The position numbers were made by a program, and so were the translations under genes. A stretch of DNA of 64,000 nucleotides. Origin: Polytrichum commune. Taxonomy: Eukaryota > Streptophyta > Polytrichopsida > Polytrichales > Polytrichaceae. The stretch spans positions 38,256,001 through 38,320,000 of the forward strand of contig OX485806.1 in assembly GCA_950295325.1 (NCBI GenBank), written 5' to 3'. Position 1 is the stretch's first letter; the number at the start of each line of letters is the position of its first letter. Shown here one piece after another: positions 33,588 to 44,659 of the stretch. The notes under the pieces are model-generated. The model saw only the letters and a program-made list of their open reading frames with translations. It had not been told where the DNA came from and searched no databases.

Positions 33588-34060
33588 TGACGAAGTGCAA
33601 TCCGCATCCTTCCTCTATGGCCGCTTACGGGTTGGGGTTGGGGCTGAAGTTTCCTCTGGCTTCGCCGTTCTTTCGAGCAATCCCTCTACTTCGTCGCGTA
33701 ACGATTCCCACTGGAAATCGTGGCTATGGTAAGCTTCAGCTGACGAAATCTCGTCCTCATAAACCTCCATTTTCTCTACTCATCAGCTCTGCCGAAATTC
33801 CCCGATTTTGAAACCCTACGGACGAGCTCAAATACAAACAACCACCTCCCTCACTGGAACTCGCGGCTATGGACTGGGTTACCCGGGCACTCGGACGCCC
33901 GCGTCATTGAGCTCTGTGGTCGCACGCTAAGAAGATCACGGCCGTCGATTGCGATCTGATACATTTAAAGGCTCTTATGTTACCCCAACTTATGGCTTCT
34001 CTTCCCCTCATGTAGAGCTTGAAAAATTTCACGTTAAACGAAATCTCCACCTCCATCCGC
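33588..34060. other. GC-rich island, possible decayed gene
   Basis: A plus-strand frame from ATG 33619 reads MAAYGLGLGLKFPLASPFF and continues basic, like an organelle transit peptide, to a stop near 33811. Further on, AKKITAVDCDLIHLKAL (33926-33976) looks protein-like, but it lies in another frame behind a stop. I cannot name a family. It may be a broken gene, or the shared promoter region of the methyltransferase copy. Confidence 0.25.
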
Positions 34061-36370
34061 TTATGAATCTAGGATGAAAGTTTTCAAACTCAATCCTTCA
34101 TTGAAAGGATTTGTGGAAGAGATGATGCATGTAGGGGAACCCCATTGGGAGCTTTGGGAACCCTTTGGGAACCTTCAAAATCCCACACAAATGCTCTCAT
34201 ACAACAAGATGAAAAATGAACCCCTTCATCTTGCAAACATCGATCTTTCATCCGTTGAAATTTCATCTATCATAATTTTTTTCCGGGTTGCCCGAGAAGT
34301 TTGGTAGACAATAGGATGGAGCAATGTGAATGGATGGCTTGGATGTGGTTTGCCCACAAAACCACACCCTCCATTCATAGCACCTCAGTGACATGGCTCG
34401 GGTGCCGTAAAATGGGCCATGTGTGGTTGTGGGCATGGTGGATTTGCACCGTGGACCCACCCAAGCCCATCCAACGGCCAATTGAGCCTCTGTGGTTTCA
34501 ACAAGGCGCCAACACTGGTTGTCTCCACGTAGTGGGACCCATGTGTAAATTGTGCCCCTCACCTTAAGGTAGATGGGTCTTAAATGGTTACTTTGTCCAA
34601 CTACACCGTTCATGATGGTTAGTGTCACATACACTATTTGCGAAGGGGCTTGAACTAGATGCCTCTAGGCCTCAAAGTGTCACATCCACTAATCGTCAAT
34701 ATGATACTATTCATCAACATAAGTAAAATTTTTAAATGATAAATTATTTACATTATGACATTCATAGCACATTGGGATACTTGAGATGATAGACATGTGC
34801 TTTTGTTTGCAAGGGCAAGATAATATTGGACATACTAATGGCAAGTGTCATTTGTTTACATTTTAGTATGCAAGAGGAAAATATTCTTGAGCATAGTAAT
34901 GCCAATTGTCATGTGTGTACAATTTAGTCAACTTGTGGACCATTGTGTAATATAGGCATACACCCATGCTAAGATATTAGTAAGCGCACTTGAGTGTCAA
35001 GTTCCACGAGGTGACACTAACAATGAAGTCGTTGATCATTAGTGTGACCTAGAATATGCCTCAAAATAGGGTAGGTAACATTATTGCGCATGTGACACTA
35101 AATACAATAAACGATATAGTCCACTTCTCTTAAGATAGAATAGAAAAAGAAAAGAAAAAGCAATATCAATGTTTTTACGTTGACATGCGATGTTTGTTCA
35201 CCACCTCCTACTCATGGGCGTGTGGTAATGGGGGGTGTGGAGGTGTCTTAGGGTTGGTTTCCATGTAGGTTTGCTCACCCACAAAGTGGAATCTACATTT
35301 TCAATAGTATGTAGTGGACGAGGAGCCTACATGGCAACTAACGTTTGATGCAAGTTTTCACATGTAGACCGTGAGTTATTGTAGGCAAATAGCCAGTTTG
35401 GCACTTCTATGCCGAATAATTATTCAAAGTGTCAAAAGCCGGTATGGCGCTTCACAATATATATTATCATTTTTTTCCAAACAACTTGTATATGATTTTT
35501 CCCCAATTTTGACTTGTTTATAGATACCCAATTAATAGGTATTATGTGTTCACAACACACATCACATTAAATGTAAGATTTAGTATATGATCCTTATGTC
35601 CACAATCGATGTGGGATATCTAAACTTGAGAGATGAAGCCCTGGTAGTCCTCTTGTATGTATTAATTGTGTTTTTTGGTATAACAACTTCAAATTGTAAA
35701 TGTTTTTGTTGGAGGTGGTATTATGTTTGAGTGTCTAAGTTTTCTTAGTTTATCACAACTCCAACAAAAATTCTTCTTTGCACAAGCAAGCTCAAAAAAT
35801 ATGTGCATGACATATTTTCTCTTCAAACCTCCTTACTTCTTGAAAATGCTTGTTGAATTTTGTTCATATCTTGTACACAAATTTTCTAATCACAAAGTTC
35901 TTTTTGGAGACGGTATTTTCTTTGATGCACCAGCTTATTCTACTTGGACACAATTCTAAACAAGTGCATCCTGTCGTTGTTAAGTGCATTGTGAGGCCAA
36001 ACCACCCACCCTTAAGCGTCCTAGTCCGGGTGGGGGAATGGGTATCACATTCATGTTCACATAGCTCCCTCTTACCAACTTCATAAAACTCCATTTCAGT
36101 TCCCATTAGTTCTCGCACCCCACTTTATTCCATAATACGAGTACAAGCATTAAAAAATGCTCTTCTCTATTTATCCCTTTCCTCCTACACTAATTCACAA
36201 TCCCACAATCAATTCCCTACTAAGACTTATTCCCTCATACCACTCTATTATTTATGTGGAACTAAATCCCCCTAATACCCTAGGCCTTTGGCCCTTGGAC
36301 CTTGCCACATCCGGTCAAGCTCACGACCGGGCCCATCAAGGGTTCATACCCGGCCTACTACCCGTCTCAC
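34061..36370. other. Intergenic DNA, no gene seen
   Basis: No supported gene. A left end of the AGGTAGATGTGC type (TTAAGGTAGATGGGTC) is visible at about 34565. Open frames on both strands at 34263-34634 have no family resemblance. Confidence 0.4.
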
Positions 36371-36375
36371 CAAAC

Positions 36376-36550
36376 CAGCAGGCTCCTTAGTTCGCAACAG
36401 TCCCCCATCAGCAGGCTCCTTAGTTCGCAGCAGTTAATCCCAACCAGCATGCTCCTTAGTTCACAACAGTCCCCCACCAGCAGGCTCCTTAGTTCACAGC
36501 AATTAATCCCAACCAACAGGCTCCTTAGTTCGCAACAGTCAATCCCACTA
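36376..36550 (+). repeat. Tandem repeat with alternating 33- and 36-bp units
   Basis: The core GGCTCCTTAGTTC(G/A)CA(A/G)CA(G/A) begins at 36381, 36414, 36450, 36483 and 36519, spacings 33, 36, 33, 36. The two unit types (ending CCCCCA(T/C)CA or TTAATCCCAACCA) alternate, giving a 69-bp higher-order period. Confidence 0.85.
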
Positions 36551-37605
36551 AGCCCCCACCTAATTCCACTAATTCCCCCAAGCCCCCTACCTAATTTTCC
36601 TACCTAACTCCACTAATTCCCCTAAGACCCCCTTACCTAATTCACACATTTTTTCTAGCTCTAAGAGCTCAAAATCCTAGAGAAGAGGGAGAGAGAGAGA
36701 GGAGAGGAGAAGAGAGGAAGAAGAAAAAGAAGAGAGAAAGGAAGAGGAGGAGAGGGCACCCAAGACCACAAACCTCTTAACCTTCTCCACTTAGTAGGAC
36801 CTTATCCTATCCACTAAACCCCCACCCCCTAAACCAACACAAACATGTTCTAAATCAAACATTTAAATCCAAGGCCCTTCTCCTTGCTTCATCAAACACT
36901 ACTCACTTAACCAAAACACTCCCTAATGCCACTAAGCTTCTAATTAACCACACAAAATAGGCTTAAGGCCTAAAACATAAATTAAACCACACCAAGCCTC
37001 ACTCTTTTTATACTTTTGATTGTTTCAATAACACTCCAATTGCAATTCTAAGTAAATTCTAAGCATAAAACAAATATGAGCAACCATTTTGGGCTCATAT
37101 GCATGTAGAATTGAGGTTCGGAAAGTTATTGAGGACACAGACCAAGTTCTTAGTGCATAGTCTTGTAGTTTCATGTTAACTCATATTATTTGCGATGACT
37201 GAGGATGACCTCAAATATAAAGTGAACCCCTTCTCTACTTAATATCCTACAATGAAGTATTAACACTACGTAAAGGTTATGCAGAGTGGGAATTTACCAT
37301 ATTTTGAAAATTGGGTAAGTTAATTAATGTAATTATGAAAAATTGTGTCTATTGTTTTCAAAATAATCCAACTCTATTTGGAGAATTATTTTGTGCCATA
37401 CCAGCTATATAGCTACGATAGTGTTAGTTCTATTATATATTTATACATATATATGAAAAGTTTTAGGGTTGGTGTTAGTAAGTATTTTAATCAAGTGGGA
37501 CTGGAGCTTATTTCTTTTCTAATTTTCTTTTGTTTAGAATGATATGCATTAAGTATATTATGGCTATTTGTGAAAAGAGCTCCATCAATTTTTGGATTTA
37601 AGAAG
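36551..37605. other. C-rich then GA-rich spacer, no gene seen
   Basis: CCCCCTA/CTAATTC-rich sequence runs to about 36650, followed by an AG-rich run at about 36684-36757. The rest is AT-rich. No coding feature is seen. Confidence 0.45.
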
Positions 37606-37613
37606 TGGGAATC

Positions 37614-39709
37614 ACGGGGGGATCACACCCCCTTACATTTTGTAACCACGTGCGATAATGGGGTATTTAATGGGGGAATATTTATGCACCTCTCAATATT
37701 TTTTCCCTCCCTATATGTAGATATAAAGCTACTTTGACGTATTTTTTAACACCCTATATTTATTTATAATTGTTTAGAAAGGCTAATTTTTGGCATCATT
37801 TTTTTTTATAAATCGTACAAGTACCAAATAGTAGACGGAAGACTATAGCATTGCAAAGTTGACTATGTGAGCAACAAACATTCCATAGCATCCATCTTGT
37901 TATTTAATCGGTTTCAATTAGTTTTACCAATGCTAAACCGTTCAAAATGCCATTCAAAATACAATCAATAACACTTGGATATTATTTAAAAGGTTACAAT
38001 AAACATGGAGATAACAAAATGTACAAGCTAACATAGACAAGTTGTAAAAGCGGATAGAACAAAACAAGAAACACAATCAATTATCACAAAACATGATTTT
38101 TTTCACAACTATGTACTCCAAAAACAAAATATTGCATTCAAATCAAAGAAAGTTAAATACACAAATTGAAAACATTTACTTCAATTGTGTTCACAAACAC
38201 ATTCAACCTTGTACCAAATATTTACAATGTGAAGGGTTAGGATATAACTATACACCCTCCAATACATGTCAATATCCTCTACAATGTCATGATAAGACTA
38301 AAAAATTTGGAGAGATTTGCTTAACACCAATGATAACGAATAACTAAAACTACTTGATGGCATGAGGCGGGTAACCTTTGAAGTCTCCAACCACTCCACC
38401 AAGTCTTCCTCCAAGGCAGAGTGCAAGACAAAGCGCAAGCCTCTACGTCTACCACGGTGATGTTGCCAAATGTTGTAGCGCATCATTGATCATCTACAAA
38501 AGATTGTTGTAGCAAAAATATAATCAATAGAATGTTGGCATATTGGACACTACTAGCATTACTATGATTACATAATGGAGTTTGTAATTTTATGTTTGAA
38601 ATCTTCGAAAGAAACCTATAATTCTAGGGTTGAAAAGGATCATATGAAAAAAGTTGGCTCACATTTCTGAGATGATCCCAATATTGGCCTTTCTAGCACC
38701 CAATTCCAACCTCATGAACTTTTCTTAATATCTTTTTCATTTGAGTATTCTCCTAGTTTCCACGACATTAGTTCCAGTTCGATGACAAAATTGGCCTCTC
38801 ATGGAATGACACTGCAATCTCCTGTATGACCTCGTGCTTTGACTACGAAACCACATGTTACACAAAATCCGAATGACACATCTCATCAAAACGTACACAT
38901 TTTTACAACTAATGGTAGCGACATCAGAATATCCCACTTGAGGTAGATGTCTCAAAAAACAAGATACAAGTACAAAATAACTTGGAAAACATCTCATCTT
39001 TCTACGCTCACATTCAGGTTTTGTAACTCTTCATCTTTTTACATCTCACATTTAGGAGGGCGTCGGAAATCAATAGCATGTCGTCAAAAAACAGACAGTG
39101 GAAGGGAAAAATCAAGGAGTTGGAGTTTGAAATCAATTCTTACCGCATGCAAGCGGAGCAAGCTGAATCTTTGGCGCTCATGAAACACCTTGTGTGATGT
39201 TATGAAGCAAAGAAGAAAACTCCAAAAAATGTGTCTTACCTACCGCCTATGCGCCACACTTCACCAATGCAAGACCTCGTACCCGAACGCTTCACCGCCT
39301 TCACGCCACTATGCTTGCCCAACCCTAAGCAAGCCAAGGGCCATTGAGAAGTCACAACATTCCTTCCCCCAAAAAAATCCACAACATTTCCCTCCATACT
39401 AACGCGTTTCATTCAAATTTGGACAAAATTTACACAATTATTCATCCAAGTAGTCAAACCCATAATTATTCTATTGATCCTACTACACACATTTGGGGGG
39501 ATCCAATATCTAATACCCTATTTTTTTCTACTGATTACTAAAATGGAGGAATTATTCACCACCCTATTTTACAAATAATCATGTAGAGGACATATTTCCA
39601 ATGCTATGGTAGATCTAACGAATTTGTAAAATTTACCCTCGATGAATTAAATTGACCCTATTTTTTTATCTCACGTGGTTTCTAAAATTTCAATAGTCAC
39701 CTCCCCGTG
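37614..39709 (+). mobile_element. hAT-type element, copy 1 (2.1 kb)
   Basis: Perfect 8-bp duplications GTGGGAAT flank it (37606-37613 and 39710-39717). The ends are short imperfect inverted repeats, CACGGGGGGATCAC and GTCACCTCCCCGTG. An 8-bp duplication is the hAT hallmark. It is collinear with the copy at 46587-47903 but has about 0.8 kb more in the middle (about 38360-39150). No full transposase is present; a short coherent frame near the end is listed separately. Confidence 0.92.
39045..39197 (+). pseudogene. Coding remnant in hAT-type element
   Basis: A frame of about 50 codons reads (in part) KIKELEFEINSYRMQAEQAE and SLALMKHLV, then TGA at 39195-39197. It is strongly helical and acidic/basic, like the C-terminal tail of a transposase-derived protein. 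The other copy keeps a degraded version (ending DQAEPSALVKQPV), which supports former coding. No start or catalytic part is present. Confidence 0.4.
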
Positions 39710-39717
39710 GTGGGAAT

Positions 39718-40588
39718 TTGGAGGTCTTGGAGATGTTTAGTGGTTGTTGTGTGTATAGTTCCTCTTATTTTTGCCATAATGATGGTAAGTGGTAGTACAT
39801 CCATCCTAACTGGGATAGGAGTGGGTGGAGGATGGTGTACTTAGTTCATATTTCGAGTTTTAGCATCCATGGGGAATCTATTGTTGCAACATGTTAACTT
39901 AAATATTTGTACTTTGAGGGTTGCGTTGCGTCTGAAGGATGGAGCTTTTGTTACACAAAATATATCTAGGATTTAATCATGCAAGACATGTGCATCTTGG
40001 GAGGCAACATGTGAATGGGAGTGGCCATGAGGGTATGGTGTTCTCAAGTGTTCGATCTTTAAGTTTGCTAACGTTTATTAGGGTAAAGCATCGTGTTGTG
40101 AGGTGGGATAGTAGTGTGTTTGCAATGAGTTCACTACTTTGTTGTGTCGGTTGGTCCATAGCTTGTTTATGTGCTTATTTTTGTAGCATGATAGTAGGCG
40201 GATGCATGTATCATTTTGGTGGGATGTACATACTTACGTAATGGGGATATGTCTTTGTTTGAGGATGTATATCTTACAATAGTTGCCTAATATATTTGTT
40301 GTATCAAAATTGAAGAGTTTGCGTGATTTGCACATCAATAATCCAAGGAGTGTCCCAAATTAGGTCGGATCATTTTATATGGATATCAGTGTCAATAGCC
40401 ATTTGTTTATAAAAGGTAGTCATGCAAAGTCAGTAAAATTAAATTAAATTTGGCAATCTTATTGCCAAAGTGATTGAGAGTCCGTTCTACCCAAAGTTTG
40501 TCGAATGGGTTAGCCCAATTTGAGTCTACTCCTGAAAATATTACCTACATGTAGATATGTTGGGGGCGGGGGGGGGGGGGGTGGCACC
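39718..40588 (-). mobile_element. LINE-derived fragment, copy 1
   Basis: The minus-strand frame around 40159-39977 reads SWPLPFTCCLPRCTCLA. I associate this with the segment following the reverse-transcriptase domain in a class of plant LINE ORF2 proteins. The fragment at 43.9 kb has the related SWLLPYECYSPRYTCLARFRP. Frames are interrupted and no catalytic YADD motif is seen. It ends at a G run and the pogo-type element. Confidence 0.35.
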
Positions 40589-40590
40589 TA

Positions 40591-41718
40591 CAGTCCACCC
40601 TTTATAAGTGTTAACAATTGGGAGTGGTAATATTGTTAACACTTATAGAGTGTTAACACTTATAGAAATATAGAGTTTAACAAATCAAAACATAACACGT
40701 ATAAATGTAACACAAGTAAAATATTTTTATAATACCAAATGAAGTTCCAAAATACAATTGAGGAGTCTCACTCCTCCATTTCCACTCCTCTAGGATGGAA
40801 GAAGGCATCTATAGAGGTCTGCTGGAGCTGATTCACATGTAGGTGATCAATCTCTTTCTCAAACTTTTCTAATTTCTTGACCAAATGCATAACATCAGTA
40901 GACCTCTGCTCAAGATAATGACGTAAAGTTTGAAGAGAAGACTGCACATCCTTGTAACACAAAGGGGCTATAGGTTCAGATGCAAGAGTTTCAGTGTCAT
41001 CCTCCTCCTCAACAAAGGAATCTGGGTTGAACATCTCCTCCAACAAAATCTCTTTCTTCTGAGCCAAACTGAACTCTGAAGCCTTCCCCATCTCTACTGT
41101 CCTAGATTAAATTGAAAGACAAATGCAAACTGACTCTAAACCACAAGGACACAAACCCTATCCACAAAAAACAATACAGCACCCTCAAAATTAATCAGAC
41201 AAAACTCACCGCCGCTGCCGCATCAGACTTGGAAGGCAGATTTCGGCCAACCATAACTCACTCGTTAGAAGTCGGAATTTGACAAAACTACTACCATTGG
41301 AATCGTCTCCTCAATAGCTTTCTAATGGTATGTGATTCGCCCTACAAGTCTGAAATTCGAAAACAACATTCTCAGAAATTCGAACGCTGGTAGACTGGCT
41401 CAACCTTCTAGGGTAAACTGAGTTGACGAGGGAGGGACTTGCAGTCAATATCCTAAACCCTAATAATTTCTAAATGGGGGGTATGTTACAGTATGTTATA
41501 GTATATTGTATTGTATGGTATTATATAGTATAATAATAAGTTAACAGATATAGAGGGCAAAATTACAAAGAGGGGAGTAGCCAATCGATTAACACTTAAC
41601 ACTTAACGTTATTGTAGTCTCCCCAAGTAGGGAGTAGAAAAAATGTTAACACTTATGGAATTTTAACACTTATGGAATTTTAACACTTATAGAGGTAACA
41701 CTTATAGAGGGTGGACTG
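40591..41718 (-). mobile_element. pogo/Tigger-type element with TA duplication
   Basis: The ends are CAGTCCACCCTTTATAAGTG at the left and its inverted form (TATAGAGGGTGGACTG) at the right, with TA directly outside both (40589-40590, 41719-41720). CAG ends with a TA duplication fit pogo/Tigger. Multiple subterminal copies of GTTAACACTTAT(A/G)(G/T)A occur near both ends (about 40635-40665 and 41645-41705) and are candidate transposase-binding sites. The interior holds one 107-codon minus-strand ORF. Confidence 0.85.
40768..41091 (-). CDS. Transposase-tail ORF of pogo/Tigger-type element
   Basis: The 107-aa ORF starts MGKASEFSLAQKKEILLEEM and has acidic residues at about 23-40. A helical segment (SLQTLRHYLEQRS, KLEKFEKEID) follows, then QTSIDAFFHP near the end. 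Plant Tigger-like transposases often end in a helical tail with a Q-T-x-I-x-x-F-F motif, so this looks like their C-terminus. The N-terminal SLAQKKEIL could be a remnant of the first helix of the DNA-binding domain, which would make the ORF an internal-deletion product. The DDE catalytic core is absent, so it cannot act as a transposase by itself. It is the only long frame of the element. Confidence 0.6.
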   Translation of the reverse strand: MGKASEFSLAQKKEILLEEMFNPDSFVEEEDDTETLASEPIAPLCYKDVQSSLQTLRHYLEQRSTDVMHLVKKLEKFEKEIDHLHVNQLQQTSIDAFFHPRGVEMEE

Positions 41719-41720
41719 TA

Positions 41721-44450
41721 TTGAGTTTCTTGAGCAACTAGGACAATTATTTGGATTTCTAATGATTGAGCATGTTAGGTCTTGGGAGGGGGGAGGGAGT
41801 ATAATGGATGCGTGATTTGTTAGGGTGGGGTGTGAGGATGTCAGATGTAAATTTAAGGGAAGGAAGGGGGTGGACATGCTAAAGTTGCGTGTTTTAGGTG
41901 GTGGTTTAACTATGACCTATGTGAAGGGTCAAGGTTGAGTCCTTCTAAGCCCATAATGCTACACTAAATATGATATTTATTGTCATCAATTCTAATCGTC
42001 TTGCTCTATACTAATTGTAAACCGCAGTATAATGTCACAGACACTTCATTTTGACCCCACGTTATTTGTCATTCCTTGTAATTTTTTGGGGGATTATAGA
42101 TTTACAGTGTTGCAATTACTATTACTTACCAAATGATATTTCATCCACATATCAATCATCTATGACAATATTTCATCACAAGTTGCTGACAATAGAAGGT
42201 AGGGTTTTGGCCAATGGATGAACTCACCCATTATCTATCATCCATCATCTATGACAATACTTGTTCACTTGTTCATAAGAAGCGTCATCCGAAAAGTTAC
42301 CATAGTGACATTAAATACCATATGACACTAGGTATCATATTTAGTGTAGTTGATGTTGGAAAAAGCTATTCCCAACTTTGAGCTTGATATGAGTTGGCCC
42401 TTGTCCTTAGCATTTCTTTATGTGTTTGAAAGAGGGAGTGTGGCGGCATGTGTAGTTGGTAGGAAAGTTGGTTAACTTGTGGGTGAAGTGTATCGTGCAT
42501 TGAATTTTAATGACTTAGTGTGTTTGGGTAGCATTTTGAAAAAGCTAGTAGTGTTAAGACTTGCTTGGCTAGGTGGGCATGTTGTGTGTTTGTAGGTTTG
42601 TGTATGCATGTTTCTCTATAATTTTGAGAAATGGCTTTACCAAAGGGTGTGAGTGATTTGGAGGTGGTCATTCCCCTAACAACTAGGGTGGATGATGCAA
42701 CTGAAAAATACATGGGGGTTCACTTGGGTTTGGTATGGGAAAAACTCATGGTTGAGGAGGGCCTAGATGCAATCCTCGATGTTGTTGTTGCCTCATAGTT
42801 AGGCTTATGACGACCATGGGAGGAAAAATCCGACGTTAGCTTTGTGTATTGTGTGCATCTTCGATCAGTTAGATGGTCGCCCAGGCATGCGGGTCTTCTT
42901 GACGCGCCGGTTCAGAGTTTAGTGATCGTGTTGGAGGATGGCCCTTCAAATATTGGATTTGGTCAACATGTCAACCTACTGAGGGCTTTGTGAGGGAGCA
43001 TGTGGAGCAATTTCCAATTGGACTAAGGATGGTGATATGATTTTCAACCATCATCAATGATTGGGGGGACCAATGTTACCCTCATGGCCTAATAAGGTGT
43101 TAAAGTTGTTGTTATGTTGACATGGCAACTAACAACTTTTATGACTCATGAATGTAGGGGTTCTAGTTAGATGAAGGTATTGTTGGTTTCGCATTTGTTT
43201 GGGTAGAGCAAAGTTTAGGATAATGGCTCGCATTAGCTTCATATTGTGGAGCTTGTGTAAACATTGTGGTATTGGTAATATGAAGGGTGCCCATTTGAAT
43301 ACGTTTCCTTATTGGTGCTTATGGTGTATTGACCATGAGAGTCATAGAGAAGGGGTTTGTGGGTTCAAGGGGTGGGTGGGGGGCACGAGGGCATTACCTA
43401 GTTTGATTATGTTTCCAATTTGTGTTTGCTAAGAATGATATAGTAAGTACCGTATGGATATGTGGTGTAATTTTTCCATTAAAGGTAGAGATGGATGGTG
43501 CAGAGAATTTGAGGTTAGTAAGCAATTTATTGTGGGCTTGTGGATTTCACCTTAGACCCGTACTTTGAGTATGATAAGTGATTTGACTTGCCAACCTAGT
43601 GTGTGTAGCTTATCTATAAATGGGTTATATTCTTGTATCTTGACTTCTATGGAGTCTTTTGGTAGTCCGTTGTGACAAAAAGTGAATTCATTGATACGAA
43701 TTTGTAGACCGGGTACGGAGAGGGAAGGAAGGGTTGTTTTTTTGGTGGTTCCAAGGACACACATTATGTGAGGTCTAAATCTTGCCAAACATGTGTATCT
43801 TGGGGAATAACATTCATATGGTAGAAGCCATGAGGAGAGGGTGTTGTCACTTGGTATGTTGTTTCGTGTACTTGCGTCGATAACCATGAAACATTTGGTG
43901 AGATTGCTAAAGAGGAACATACAAACCATTTCATAAATTTATTTTGTTGTGTCTAGATATATGTATGATGCGTACATGGTGATTTGTATATTTGGATAGT
44001 AGATGGGAGCATGTGTCCATTACTCTTAGGGAACAAAGGTTACAATGTATGTTTATGTGGATACATGGCCAAAATATATGTTTTCATAGCTTATCCATGT
44101 TTAGTGCATAGCAAAATTTAAGGACTTGGCTAGTTCGTGCATATGTTGTCCAAGGCATTTTTCAAAATACATTGGATTGTGGTTGGCTTATCTTATCATT
44201 GCCCAACCATTGACAGGCATATGGAAAATGTCCTATGGCATGGATGATTTGCATACGAGTGTGTTGCTTTCATATTGCTCTATTGAGGTTCATGGTGGAA
44301 CCATCATGCTTTATAGAGGTGGGTGTGGAGTGCCACCAATGAGGCGTGGTGAGGGTTGTGTTGACGGTAAAAATGTTTACCTTTTACTAGAAGCATGTGA
44401 TAGAAGAAAGTAGTAGGGCATGGATAAATATTAGAAGAAAAAGGGCACGA
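41721..44450 (-). mobile_element. LINE-derived debris, interrupted by a MITE
   Basis: The minus-strand frame 43929-43552 (125 codons) contains SWLLPYECYSPRYTCLARFR, then INEFTFCHNGLP and KIQEYNPFIDKLHTLGWQVK. I recognise this order as the C-terminal part of a plant LINE ORF2. Other minus-strand frames around 41680-41877 and 42507-42713 are Pro/Thr/Ser-rich and broken. No intact reverse transcriptase or endonuclease motif was found. The MITE at 41959-42349 is inserted within this stretch. Confidence 0.4.
41959..42349 (-). mobile_element. MITE of the CTACACTAAATATG family, inverted copy
   Basis: It starts CTACACTAAATATGATATTT and ends ATCATATTTAGTGTAG; length is 391 bp. It is the reverse orientation of the copies at 15950 and 18953, for example AGGTAGGGTTTTGGCCAATG here against CATTGGCCAAAACCCTACCT there. 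Flanking bases (TG, TT) show no clear target duplication. Confidence 0.78.
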
Positions 44451-44659
44451 GATAATGGGTTAAGATAGAAGGTTCCGTTGAAGAGGGGCCCACTATTTGA
44501 AGGAGTGGTTAGGAGTCAAAGATAGAATTTAAAGATTTGGATTAGAGAAAAGACAATATTTAGAAGAGGAACAATGTTTTTGTTGTGAACATTTTTCCAT
44601 TAAGTACTTTATGAAGGCTACCTATTTGTGTGGATTGTATGATAGCAAGATTCCTTTGT

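Noticed and set aside
34263-34634. 123-codon minus-strand frame and its plus-strand partner
   Set aside because: Both strands open, no motif, composition like the surrounding intergenic DNA.
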